Assembly (NCBI RefSeq): GCF_002564465.1
Contig: NZ_NUUX01000015.1
Coordinates: forward strand, 78,494 to 142,493
Length of the DNA stretch: 64,000 nucleotides
Direction: 5' to 3'
DNA from: Bacillus sp. AFS088145
Lineage (GTDB): Bacteria > Bacillota > Bacilli > Bacillales > Bacillaceae_G
How positions within the stretch are numbered: position 1 is the stretch's first letter; each line of letters opens with the position of its first letter. Positions 27,579-36,554 of this stretch are shown in pieces. A model generated the notes under the pieces. It was not told where the DNA came from, did not search any database, and saw nothing but the letters and a program-made list of their open reading frames with translations. The position numbers and the translations under genes were made by a program.

Positions 27579-29120
27579 TTAAATATTCATTAATACCTTT
27601 TTTCGATATTCCTTAGGAGATTCATTCGTACATTTTTTAAATACTCGGCTAAAATAATTTGGATCATTATAGCCCACTTGGTAACAAATTTCTTTTAAAT
27701 TCAATTCTCTTTTTTCCATTAATTGTTTTGCTTTATTGATTCTCAAATTCATTAAATAATCACTGAAAGTCTCACCTGTTTGCTTTTTAAATAGTTTGCT
27801 AAAGTAGACTGGATTCAATTTTAAATAGTTGGCCACTTGCTCAAGTGAGAGATCCTCAATGAAGTGATGAGCGATATATTCCCTAGCTAATATCATCAGA
27901 TGATTCGTTTTGATTTCTTTTTCTCGATCGATCTTTGTAATTAAATTAATGATTTGTTGCTCCACAAACATCTTCAATTGACTGATTTCATTAATGTCTG
28001 GAATATGAAATTTCTCAACTTCAATCGATGAACTACGGAGAGATTGGAAAATTTGATTAAATAGTGAATTTAATTCCGTTCTAACTTGCGAAACATCATA
28101 ATTAATAAATCTTTCATACAAATTATTAAATTGGTTCATAACGTCTTCTAAATCAGCTTTTCTAAAAGTATCAATTAAAACTTGTTTTTCCACGTCCGTT
28201 ATACTTAAAGATAGATTTACTGAATGCAGATTAACACGTGTTAACTCATCACATTCTAAACTTGCCTGAAATGCCTCATTATAAGATTGTCGTAACCCTT
28301 CAATTCCTTGCTTTAAAGACCCAATACCAATCACTGTTTGATAACCAGTTTGATTTTCTATGTATTCAATGGTTTTTAAAGCATCTTGATAAAGTACAAG
28401 TGATTGAAGATCGGCTTCTCGATTTGGCTGTACTGGAATAAATATCGCTAATTGGCCATCTACAACAGGGCTAATTAAACAATTCCTCGAAGATTTCATA
28501 AAATGCCTAACACATTCATAAATTCTCCTCTGCTCCTTGTCATTTTGACTAATTTCTTTAGGCAATTTAATGACGTTCGCATAACCTAACTCAATTTCAA
28601 AACCGAGAATACTAGACAATTGAGACACATTTAGTTCTTGTACAGTATTAAACATTAACATTAATGTATATTCATTTTCAGTGAGAGGACGTATAATCGA
28701 TAAATTTTCTATAGCCTCTAATTCTTGTAATCTTTTCTTATGCTCATCTTCTATTTCATCGATCATTTTTTGAAGTAAAGAGATGATATGATCCTTTTTA
28801 GCAGGCTTTAAAATATAATCTTTAACACCTAATGAAATGGCTTCTTGTGCATACGTAAAATAGTCATATGCAGTGACAATGAATATTTTGGTATCAGGTA
28901 GTTTTTGTTTTATAACAGAAACAGCTTCAAGCCCTTGAATACCTGGCATTTTTATATCCATAAAGATAATATGAGGCTGGTATTCTATTGATTTTTCAAT
29001 CGCAACTCGTCCATTTTCAGCCTGTTCAAATTGAAATTGATTAGGCATTGAACGGTTAATCATCAGTTCAAGTCCCTCGCGCTCTAATGGTTCATCATCA
29101 ACAATTAATAAACGATACAT
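27579..29120 (-). CDS. AraC-type response regulator (YesN-like)
   Basis: 513 residues. The receiver LLIVDDEPLEREGLE has Asp 55 (IIFMDIKMPG) as phospho-acceptor and a conserved Lys in YILKPAKK. A long middle region follows, then a C-terminal AraC/XylS DNA-binding domain (FSKLFKKQTGETFSDYLMNL, then YFSRVFKKCTNESPKEYRKK). It is the last gene of the sensing operon and is transcribed toward the ABC importer operon, which is its likely target. In Clostridium the equivalent YesN activates xylFGH. Confidence 0.92.
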   Translation of the reverse strand: MYRLLIVDDEPLEREGLELMINRSMPNQFQFEQAENGRVAIEKSIEYQPHIIFMDIKMPGIQGLEAVSVIKQKLPDTKIFIVTAYDYFTYAQEAISLGVKDYILKPAKKDHIISLLQKMIDEIEDEHKKRLQELEAIENLSIIRPLTENEYTLMLMFNTVQELNVSQLSSILGFEIELGYANVIKLPKEISQNDKEQRRIYECVRHFMKSSRNCLISPVVDGQLAIFIPVQPNREADLQSLVLYQDALKTIEYIENQTGYQTVIGIGSLKQGIEGLRQSYNEAFQASLECDELTRVNLHSVNLSLSITDVEKQVLIDTFRKADLEDVMNQFNNLYERFINYDVSQVRTELNSLFNQIFQSLRSSSIEVEKFHIPDINEISQLKMFVEQQIINLITKIDREKEIKTNHLMILAREYIAHHFIEDLSLEQVANYLKLNPVYFSKLFKKQTGETFSDYLMNLRINKAKQLMEKRELNLKEICYQVGYNDPNYFSRVFKKCTNESPKEYRKKVLMNI

Positions 29121-29137
29121 GGGTACCTCCTTTAATT

Positions 29138-30559
29138 TTAAAATTTTGATGAGACAGGAAGCTTTAATATAATGGTTGTCCCTTTATTTATTTCACTTTT
29201 GATATCAACAATATCTTCTTCTTCATAAAAGAGGCGCCAGCGTTTAAACACATTAGTTGTACCTAATCCAGTTGAGCTTTTTTGAGAGATGATCGGCATA
29301 GACGACGTTAAAAGAGCCTCTCTAGTCTCTTCTCCCATGCCAGCACCATTATCATAAATTTCGATGTAAATATATCTTTCATGATTCTTGATATTAATCC
29401 CTATTACTGCTCCTTGCTCCATCCCCTCGATACCGTGTATAAATGCGTTTTCAAGAAGTGGTTGCAATGTTAAACAAGGAACTTTATTTCCTAAACAGGA
29501 CTCATCTATATTTAATTCAAAGCGTACACGATCTCTAAACCTTGCCTTTTGAATCGAAAAATATTCCTCAGCATTTCTAACTTCTTCTAAAAGAGTTACG
29601 GGCTCGTCTAATTTTCGTAAATTATAACGTAGCAAATTCGAGGTCGATACAGTTAGATCACTCGTTTGCTCAGCCCCTTCAATATAGGCTAACTTAGATA
29701 TAACGTTTAACGTATTAAACAGGAAATGCGGGTTTATCTGACTTTGTAAAGCTTTCAACTCCAGCTCCTTTACAAGGCGATCTTTCTCTACTATTTCAAT
29801 ATTTTTTATCATTAAATTGCTTAAGTTCTTAGACATTTCATTGAGGATTTTACCAAGAATACCGATTTCATTATTTCGATACAATGTGGGTGGATCCACA
29901 TTAAAATTACCTTTACCAATTTGTTTAGCCATATAAACTAATCGATTAATTGGAATGACGATACTTCTAGACAACCAAATGGCAAAAACAATACTAATGA
30001 TAGTCGTTATAACGAACAACTGGACACCTAATTGATTCATAGACTGAGTATTTGCAATAATCTTTCGAAAAATAGGCTGGTAATTACTAAGCTCTAAATC
30101 AACTAAGTTTTGACTATCCTCTCTAATAAACCCTGATATTTTCTCTATATCCCGGTATTGATCTGTATAACTTGAAAAATTTTGAGAGACTAAATTATCT
30201 GTAATCGATGATTCTAACCCTAGAAAAGAATCAATCATATGGGTAAAGTTTTCTAACACAAGCTGATTATTTTTAGTAGCATTATGTGTTAATAATTCCT
30301 TTTTTAATTTTTGTAAATTGCTTTTATGCTGCAAAATCGATCGATAGTTTTTTGGCTGTGGATTAATAATATAACTACTCACCAAGCTTAAATTCTCCTG
30401 AGTTTCAGAAGAGATTTGTTTATATAAAAATATTTTATTAATCATTAAATTATAACTCTCTTGAACTTTCTTACCATTTTCAAAAATAAAAAATGAAACT
30501 AGATTTAATAAAATAACTAGAATAGGAATAAAAATAAATAATTTTGTCCTAATTTTCAA
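29138..30559 (-). CDS. sensor histidine kinase, LytS/YesM type
   Basis: 473 residues: membrane helices at about 7-26 and 178-197 flank a mostly helical extracellular region, followed by a HAMP linker. The phospho-acceptor motif is LQSQINPHFLFNTLN (His 278) and the HATPase has LLENAFIHGIEG and YDNGAGMG. Start is TTG behind GGAGGAG and overlaps the upstream gene by 11 nt, so synthesis of kinase and sugar sensor is coupled. The extracellular domain probably docks with the anchored binding protein. Confidence 0.92.
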   Translation of the reverse strand: MKIRTKLFIFIPILVILLNLVSFFIFENGKKVQESYNLMINKIFLYKQISSETQENLSLVSSYIINPQPKNYRSILQHKSNLQKLKKELLTHNATKNNQLVLENFTHMIDSFLGLESSITDNLVSQNFSSYTDQYRDIEKISGFIREDSQNLVDLELSNYQPIFRKIIANTQSMNQLGVQLFVITTIISIVFAIWLSRSIVIPINRLVYMAKQIGKGNFNVDPPTLYRNNEIGILGKILNEMSKNLSNLMIKNIEIVEKDRLVKELELKALQSQINPHFLFNTLNVISKLAYIEGAEQTSDLTVSTSNLLRYNLRKLDEPVTLLEEVRNAEEYFSIQKARFRDRVRFELNIDESCLGNKVPCLTLQPLLENAFIHGIEGMEQGAVIGINIKNHERYIYIEIYDNGAGMGEETREALLTSSMPIISQKSSTGLGTTNVFKRWRLFYEEEDIVDIKSEINKGTTIILKLPVSSKF

Positions 30560-31541
30560 CGTTTCTCCTCCTGATCAACGTTTCTTTCGTCACCACCTCG
30601 GTTGGTGTAAAATTTTCTTTATTAATAACTTTTCCATGTAACGAATCAATTAATAAACCTACAGATTGAAAGCCCATTTCATACGGCTTCTGAATAACAG
30701 TTGCTTTAATCGCATCATCTTGAACTGCTTGAAGTGTACCTTCAATGTTATCAAATCCAAATATCTCAACTTGATTTAACTTTAAATTTTTTGATGCATT
30801 CAAAATGCCAATTGCGTCTAAAGCACTTGTACCAACCATAACTGAAATGTCTTTATTATTACGAAGCATGCTTTCAGTTTGAAGCTTTGCTTGAATAATC
30901 GATATATTAGAGGACTCAATATCCTTTACTACTAATTTTGGATGCTTTTTAACAATACTTAAAAATCCATTTAATCTAGCCTGCTGACTTTCTGATTTTT
31001 CACTCCCTATAATAACGCCAATTTTTCCAACACCATTCGTTTCCTCTACAACAACTCTTCCTAACTGCTCACCCGCGCTAAAATTATTTGTGCCAACATA
31101 AGCAATACGCTTACTTTTTGGCGCATCTGTATCAATTGTAATAACAGGAATATGTTGTGTAACCGCTTTATTAATTACGGGCGAAAAAGTATTCTCATCC
31201 AGGCTTTGTACGATGATACCATCCACTTGAGAAGCAATTGCCTTTTCTAATAACTTAATTTGTTCTTCCGGACTTGTACGTAAAGGACCGATATATTCAA
31301 CATTTACTCCATATTTTTCTGCAGCAACATCTGCCCCTTCTTGTACTTTCCTCCAATAAGGATTATCAAACTCCTGCGAAATAAGGACAAAATGGAGTTT
31401 TTTCTTCGGTTCTACTTCCCGACCCTGTAATTTTTGAACTGAATTTTCAATATTTCTAGCATTTATTTCAAAATGAATAAGTACATAAACAAACAATAAA
31501 AAAAGTACGCTTAAAATAATCGACCATTTTTTCTCTTCCAT
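30549..31541 (-). CDS. membrane-anchored sugar-binding sensor protein (XylFII-like)
   Basis: About 330 residues from the ATG at 31541, which has GGAGGAC 5 nt upstream; the frame extends 11 codons further without a site. One N-terminal helix (about 7-24) anchors it. The rest is a periplasmic-binding type I domain (FVLISQEFDNPYWRKVQEGA, then GIIVQSLDENTF and VITIDTDAP). There is no lipobox and no permease partner, so this is a sensor rather than a transport component. With the LytS-like kinase and YesN-like regulator it matches the XylFII-LytS-YesN xylose-sensing arrangement known in Firmicutes. Confidence 0.85.
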   Translation of the reverse strand: MEEKKWSIILSVLFLLFVYVLIHFEINARNIENSVQKLQGREVEPKKKLHFVLISQEFDNPYWRKVQEGADVAAEKYGVNVEYIGPLRTSPEEQIKLLEKAIASQVDGIIVQSLDENTFSPVINKAVTQHIPVITIDTDAPKSKRIAYVGTNNFSAGEQLGRVVVEETNGVGKIGVIIGSEKSESQQARLNGFLSIVKKHPKLVVKDIESSNISIIQAKLQTESMLRNNKDISVMVGTSALDAIGILNASKNLKLNQVEIFGFDNIEGTLQAVQDDAIKATVIQKPYEMGFQSVGLLIDSLHGKVINKENFTPTEVVTKETLIRRRNVEN

Positions 31542-31719
31542 AATGTCCTCCAGTCCTATATTAAAATAGTACATTTTGATGATACAGTTTACAAGACTAT
31601 TAGACTTTACAATTTTTTCCCTTTAATTTTATTCGAACGAATGATTTAATAAAGAAATTTGAAACTTCAATCTACTTTTACTAAATCTTAAATCGCTATA
31701 TTAAGATTTCTTCCAAAAA

Positions 31720-31755
31720 AAAATGATCCCCTTTTCGAAAATAGGAGATCATTTT
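31720..31755 (-). terminator. strong terminator after an orphan gene tail
   Basis: AAAATGATCCCC / GGAGATCATTTT with a long T-run on the minus strand. It is placed just after the fragment at 31763-31876. Confidence 0.75.
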
Positions 31756-31762
31756 CATAAAA

Positions 31763-31876
31763 CTATCTAGTCTTTTGGAAATAACCCACATTCCTTTTGG
31801 CAAGTTGAGTATTATAAAGATTGGTTTGCAAGTACTGCTCTGGTAATTGAACAGCTATCCAATTATTAGACTGCTT
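31763..31876 (-). pseudogene. 3' tail of a lost gene
   Basis: A frame of about 37 codons with coding-like composition (NNWIAVQLPEQYLQTNLYN to VGYFQKTR) has no start codon and is followed 8 nt later by a strong terminator. It looks like the preserved 3' end and terminator of a gene whose body was deleted. Not recognised. Confidence 0.35.
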
Positions 31877-31897
31877 TTATACTGGTCAAATAAAAAA

Positions 31898-31925
31898 AGT
31901 GCACAGACTATTTCTGTACACTTTG
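31898..31925 (-). terminator. terminator of dctP
   Basis: AAAGTGCACAGA / TCTGTACACTTT imperfect stem, 30 nt after the symporter gene; T7 follows on the minus strand. Confidence 0.6.
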
Positions 31926-31954
31926 TTATAAAGCTTGCTTTCGCATTTTCTAAC

Positions 31955-33205
31955 TTAAACTGTAATTTTTGTCTCCTCAACCTGGTAAATCGGATGAAAT
32001 TCACCTTCAGACTTGGAAACTACGACAGTAGCAACACCGTTTCCAATAAGATTAGTAACTGCGCGTGCTTCAGACATGAAACGGTCAACTCCAAGAATCA
32101 GTGCCATTCCCTCTACTGGGATTGACGGAAATACCGCTAAAGTTGCGGCTAATGTCACAAACCCAGAACCAGTAACTCCCGCTGCGCCTTTTGAAGTCAA
32201 CATTAATACACCTAGTAGTGTAATCTGCTGCCATATGCTTAGGTCAGCACCATAAGCTTGTGCAATAAATAATGCTGCCATCGAGAGATAGATGGAAGTT
32301 CCATCAAGATTAAAAGAATAACCAGTTGGAAGTACAAGTCCCACTACTGATTTTGAGCAGCCATATTTCTCAAGCTTTTCCATCATTTTCGGTAACGCTG
32401 CCTCAGATGATGACGTTCCAACAACAAGAAGGATTTCTTCTTTTATATAAGCAATAAATTTGAAGATATTAAATCCGAACATTTTAGCAATTCCGCCAAG
32501 AACTAGAACAATGAATATGGCCATTGTAAGGTAAACAGAACCCATTAGTTTTCCAAGATAGATAAGAGAACCGATACCGAATTCTCCAATTGTATATGCC
32601 ATCGCACCGAAAGCGGCAAATGGAGAAACCTTCATGATAATATTAACAATTCCAAAGAATACCTCAGTCAATTTCTCAAAAAAATCGATGACCGGCTTAC
32701 CTTTCTTACCTAAATGAGCAAGTGAAATGCCAAATAAGATTGCAAGTAGAAGTACTGGAAGCAGCTGACCATTTGCAAATGCCCCAATGAAGCTTTCAGG
32801 AATGATTGATGTGATAAAATCCATGAAACCATGGCTTGTTTCCGAGGCTGCCTTAGTGTATTGAGAAATATCTCCTTTTCCCGCTGCTGCATCAATCCCT
32901 TTACCTGGCTTTAATACATTTGCAACAATAATACCGATTGCTAAAGAGATTGTCGAAACGATTTCAAAATAAAGTAAGGCCTTCCCACCAATTTTGCCAA
33001 CCTTTTTTATATCCCCCATTCCTGCAATCCCGATAACAATGGTTAAGAATATAATCGGTGCAATAACAACTTTTACTAGCTTAATAAAAATATCAGCAAT
33101 AACCTTTAGCTGTGAACCAATCTCTGGAAATACGAATCCGACCAAAATACCGAGAAAAATTCCTAAAATCACTTGAGTTGTAAGACTTTTAAAATTAATT
33201 CTCAA
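31955..33205 (-). CDS. dctP: C4-dicarboxylate / cation symporter (DAACS family, DctP-like)
   Basis: 416 residues, a glutamate/dicarboxylate symporter fold. Visible motifs are the serine-rich reentrant loop [18 protein letters not shown] near residue 262, [17 protein letters not shown] near 298, and [20 protein letters not shown] near 346. The length and the divergent DctSR-like two-component system point to a succinate/fumarate/malate carrier as in B. subtilis DctP rather than GltT. Start is TTG behind GGAGGT. A cre-like site just upstream suggests repression during growth on preferred sugars. Confidence 0.88.
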   Translation of the reverse strand: MRINFKSLTTQVILGIFLGILVGFVFPEIGSQLKVIADIFIKLVKVVIAPIIFLTIVIGIAGMGDIKKVGKIGGKALLYFEIVSTISLAIGIIVANVLKPGKGIDAAAGKGDISQYTKAASETSHGFMDFITSIIPESFIGAFANGQLLPVLLLAILFGISLAHLGKKGKPVIDFFEKLTEVFFGIVNIIMKVSPFAAFGAMAYTIGEFGIGSLIYLGKLMGSVYLTMAIFIVLVLGGIAKMFGFNIFKFIAYIKEEILLVVGTSSSEAALPKMMEKLEKYGCSKSVVGLVLPTGYSFNLDGTSIYLSMAALFIAQAYGADLSIWQQITLLGVLMLTSKGAAGVTGSGFVTLAATLAVFPSIPVEGMALILGVDRFMSEARAVTNLIGNGVATVVVSKSEGEFHPIYQVEETKITV

Positions 33206-33228
33206 TGTGCTTAACCTCCAATCAATTT

Positions 33229-33242
33229 TGAAAACGATTACA
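33229..33242. promoter_or_regulatory. cre-like site between dctP and dctS
   Basis: TGAAAACGATTACA fits the relaxed CcpA consensus TGNAANCGNTNNCA at every position, 24 bp upstream of dctP. Confidence 0.6.
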
Positions 33243-33453
33243 ATTTTTTGAATTATTTACATGTTACAATTTTGTGAACATTATAAATAGTTAAAATAAC
33301 TTTATAAAGTGTTTTGTAATTAATGTAAGTAATAAAATCATGAGGTTAAGTTTAATTGGACTGTATTTTATAGTAAATTGGAAAAGTATTATTAAAAACC
33401 ATTAGAGCAATAGTAGTTCGATATGATGAATCTAGTAATAGTTGGAGGTTAAT

Positions 33454-35064
33454 GTGCACGATCGGCGATTTAGAATTAAATTAAGTACAATTATTATTTT
33501 CTTTGTTTGTTTAGTGGTACTCCTATCTTTAATGATTACTGACTTATTAATCAGTCATACTGTCAGTAAAAAAATTATAAATTACCAAGAAGAAAAGGCC
33601 TTAATTGTAGCTAGGACTGTTGCTAAATCACAAATTGTAATTGATGAATTAAGTAACGACCACTCCACTACTGCAATTCAAGATTATACAAAGGATATTC
33701 AAACTGCTACAAATGTAATGTTTATTGTCGTAATGGATATGAACGGAATTCGAAAATCACATCCAAATCCGGCAAATATCGGCAAACATTTTGTTGGCGG
33801 TGATGAAAAGGCGGCACTAAAGGGTAAAGAGTATGTATCGATTTCGCATGGTACTTTAGGTGAATCAGTTCGTGCTTTTACTCCATTATACAATTTGAGA
33901 AATAAACAGATTGGCGTGGTTGCAGTTGGAATTTCACTTAAGAGTGTAGAGTCTGTACTTGGCAAAAGTCATTGGGATATCCTTATCGTGACAGTTCTTG
34001 GTTTAATAATAGGCGTCATTGGCGCTATTTTACTTGCAAGATATATTAAAAGGACATTGCTAGGGCTCGAACCCTTTGCTATTGCTAAGATTCTTGAGGA
34101 GAGGAGTACGATGCTCCAATCTGTTCATGAGGGTATTATCGCAGTTGATAATCAATCAACAATTACTTTAGTAAATAAATCTGCATTACAAATCTTTCAA
34201 AAGGCAGGGCTTTCTCAAAAGCCCGTTGGCATGAAAATTGATGAATATATGCCTTCAACAAGATTGGATCACGTTTTAGAAACAGGTAAACCCGAACTAG
34301 ATGATGAACAAAACATTAACGGTGTTTCCATCCTCGTTAACAGAGTTCCTCTTGTGGTAAATGGCAAAGTAGTTGGAGCTATTTCTACATTTCGGGATAA
34401 AACCGAAGTAAATCAGTTGGCCGAACAATTAACAGGTGTAAGAACCTATGCGGAATCCCTTCGCGCCCAATCCCATGAGTTTATGAACCGACTTCACGTT
34501 ATTCTTGGTATGGTCCAAATGAAATCCTACGATGAATTATCAGGATTTATCCGTACTTTAGTGAACTATCAAAATCAAGAATTTGGACAGATTACTCAGC
34601 ATATTAAAGACCCTGCCCTGGCCGGATTTATTATGGGCAAATTAAGTTATGCAAGGGAAGAAAATGTGGAGTTCTCTTTCGAATGTAAAAATGTCATTCC
34701 AGAGCCGAAAGACCCTAAGTTCACTCAAGATTTAATTACCATTCTTGGGAATTTGATCGATAATGCAATAGAAGCATTGTCTGATACTGAAGAAAAAACA
34801 CTGGAAGTAATCTTTAATTATGTAGATAAATTTTTAACAATCGAAGTTCTAGATTCAGGACCTGGAATGACTGAAGAGTTACACAAGAAAGTATTTGAAA
34901 AAGGGTTTTCCACAAAAGGCGAAAATCGTGGCTACGGCCTTTATTTGGTTGCAAATAGTATCAAAAAACTGAGTGGAGAATTAATCATCGATTCAAAATT
35001 ACTACTAGGGACTGAGTTCCAAATACAAATCCCATATGAAGAAAAGAGGTATGGTTATGATTAA
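33454..35064 (+). CDS. dctS: sensor histidine kinase, CitA/DcuS-DctS type
   Basis: About 536 residues from the GTG at 33454, preceded by TTGGAGGTTAAT; the in-frame TTG at 33442 lies inside that site. Helices at about 12-32 and 170-190 flank a Cache-type extracellular domain (MDMNGIRKSHPNPANIGKHF). A PAS domain follows (SVHEGIIAVDNQSTITLVNK), then the phospho-acceptor AQSHEFMNRLHVILGM and a HATPase (GNLIDNAIEAL, then GYGLYLV). It senses external C4-dicarboxylates or related acids and controls the neighbouring symporter. Confidence 0.9.
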   Translation: MHDRRFRIKLSTIIIFFVCLVVLLSLMITDLLISHTVSKKIINYQEEKALIVARTVAKSQIVIDELSNDHSTTAIQDYTKDIQTATNVMFIVVMDMNGIRKSHPNPANIGKHFVGGDEKAALKGKEYVSISHGTLGESVRAFTPLYNLRNKQIGVVAVGISLKSVESVLGKSHWDILIVTVLGLIIGVIGAILLARYIKRTLLGLEPFAIAKILEERSTMLQSVHEGIIAVDNQSTITLVNKSALQIFQKAGLSQKPVGMKIDEYMPSTRLDHVLETGKPELDDEQNINGVSILVNRVPLVVNGKVVGAISTFRDKTEVNQLAEQLTGVRTYAESLRAQSHEFMNRLHVILGMVQMKSYDELSGFIRTLVNYQNQEFGQITQHIKDPALAGFIMGKLSYAREENVEFSFECKNVIPEPKDPKFTQDLITILGNLIDNAIEALSDTEEKTLEVIFNYVDKFLTIEVLDSGPGMTEELHKKVFEKGFSTKGENRGYGLYLVANSIKKLSGELIIDSKLLLGTEFQIQIPYEEKRYGYD

Positions 35065-35770
35065 AGTCCTGATTGTAGAAGATGATCCTATGGTTGCTGA
35101 ATTCAACAAACGTTACCTTAATGAGATAAGAGGTTTTAGTTTAATAGGGATATCCCATACCGTGACAGATGCCATTACGTTCCTTGAAAACGAACAGGTA
35201 GACCTTATTTTGCTAGATGTTTATATGCCTGGTTCAACTGGACTTGAATTGCTTAGTTTTATTAGAGAACAAAACATGGCAGTAGATGTCATTCTAATTA
35301 CTGCAGCTACGGACAAAGAAAAAATTCATACTGCAATAAGGTATGGGGCTGTAGACTATCTAATTAAACCGTTTGAGTTTGAAAGATTTAATCAAGCATT
35401 GTTGAAGTATAAAGATAAGTATAATTTTTTTGCAAATAAAACCTTATTTAGTCAGGAAGATCTGGATGAACAGTTCTTTAGTATAGATCAAAAACTGGTC
35501 GAAGAAGCAATGAGTAATTTGCCTAAAGGCTTAACTAGCAGCACCCTACAGGTTGTCATTGGGGTGATAAAATCAAAAGGCAACAGTCAATTTACAACTG
35601 ATGATATCTCTGAGACCACCCTTATATCACGCGTATCGATTCGAAAATATTTGAAGTTTCTAACTAGTCTTGGTGTCCTTGAAGAGTCATTGACATACGG
35701 GATTGGAAGACCAGTTTATTTGTACACACTAAAATTAGATAAACTAAATAAAGTGAATACATTACTTTAA
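35057..35770 (+). CDS. dctR: response regulator, CitB/DctR type
   Basis: About 237 residues from ATG 35057, overlapping the kinase gene by 8 nt; an upstream in-frame ATG lies before the AAGAGGT site. The receiver VLIVEDDPMVAEFNKRY has Asp 54 (LILLDVYMPG) and Lys in YLIKPFEFE. The C-terminal region holds a winged helix-turn-helix (TTDDISETTLISRVSIRKYL) as in DcuR/CitB. It should activate dctP, whose promoter lies between the divergent operons. Confidence 0.9.
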   Translation: MIKVLIVEDDPMVAEFNKRYLNEIRGFSLIGISHTVTDAITFLENEQVDLILLDVYMPGSTGLELLSFIREQNMAVDVILITAATDKEKIHTAIRYGAVDYLIKPFEFERFNQALLKYKDKYNFFANKTLFSQEDLDEQFFSIDQKLVEEAMSNLPKGLTSSTLQVVIGVIKSKGNSQFTTDDISETTLISRVSIRKYLKFLTSLGVLEESLTYGIGRPVYLYTLKLDKLNKVNTLL

Positions 35771-35797
35771 AAGTGACTTTTTTTAAATTTAAATAAA

Positions 35798-35830
35798 AAG
35801 GCACTGACTTTTTCAAGGTCAGATGCCTTT
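35798..35830. terminator. bidirectional terminator
   Basis: AAAGGCA-CTGAC / GTCAG-TGCCTTT hairpin between convergent genes. Confidence 0.8.
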
Positions 35831-35834
35831 ATAC

Positions 35835-36344
35835 TTATGATGTTGGAGACGGAAATCTTGCAGCTTCAAAATGAGTACTAACTTCCCCATCAACATTTGC
35901 TCCGATCACACCAGCAATGCTACTTTGTGCAAAAACCTCAACCTTATCCAAAGCATTAAGTTTCTGGATCGTCGAAACATTTACAGCATTTCCGAAGTTT
36001 ATTGGACCAAAGAAGTCGTTATCGATCGCGATTGCGGGTTGTCCATTTACACGTATTTCAATCCGTGCTCTATATTTGACATTATTATCATTCGGGATAA
36101 AAGAAATCGTAGCAGAAATTAAATAGACCCCATTATTTTTTGGTCTAAACACTGAGGTAAATGGATTATACTCATTTGCTAAATCAAATTGTTTAAGTTG
36201 ATAATTCACTTTTACAAAAGTGTTTTCAGGAACAGTTTGATTTGCATTATTAACAGCTCTAAAAGCCGATGCAATATTAATATTCTCTTTATTCTCTTCA
36301 TTTGAATCATTTGGTTTTTTCATTTTTGGCGGCACACTTTTCAC
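35835..36344 (-). CDS. C1q/TNF-like jelly-roll protein
   Basis: 169 residues. After a polar N-terminal tail the sequence has the C1q-like pattern: AFRAVNNANQTVPENTFVKV, then YNPFTSVFRPKNNGVYLIS (strand A to F core), and RIEIRVNGQP. Such domains trimerise; in spore-formers they often appear on exosporium or surface proteins such as BclA, but here there is no collagen-like stretch and no signal peptide. A spore-coat or exosporium role is an inference. The GTG at 36344 has only a weak ribosome binding site; ATG at 36323 is possible. Confidence 0.6.
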   Translation of the reverse strand: MKSVPPKMKKPNDSNEENKENINIASAFRAVNNANQTVPENTFVKVNYQLKQFDLANEYNPFTSVFRPKNNGVYLISATISFIPNDNNVKYRARIEIRVNGQPAIAIDNDFFGPINFGNAVNVSTIQKLNALDKVEVFAQSSIAGVIGANVDGEVSTHFEAARFPSPTS

Positions 36345-36497
36345 TTCACTCTCTCATAAACTCCTATCATTATATTGAGACCAGGCTTAAGTGATTGTAT
36401 GCTTGTCCTTGTACGAGTACTATTTATGGGAAGTTAAATCTTATTAATTTATTGGGCTCAGTTAAATTAATTTTTTGAACTTTTAATCAAAAAAAGA

Positions 36498-36519
36498 GCT
36501 TTACTCATAAGAGTAAAGC
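36498..36519 (-). terminator. terminator of the permease gene
   Basis: GCTTTACTC / GAGTAAAGC stem with a 4-nt loop, then T7 on the minus strand. Confidence 0.85.
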
Positions 36520-36554
36520 ACATATTAATTGATGACAAATTTACCAACTAGTTT

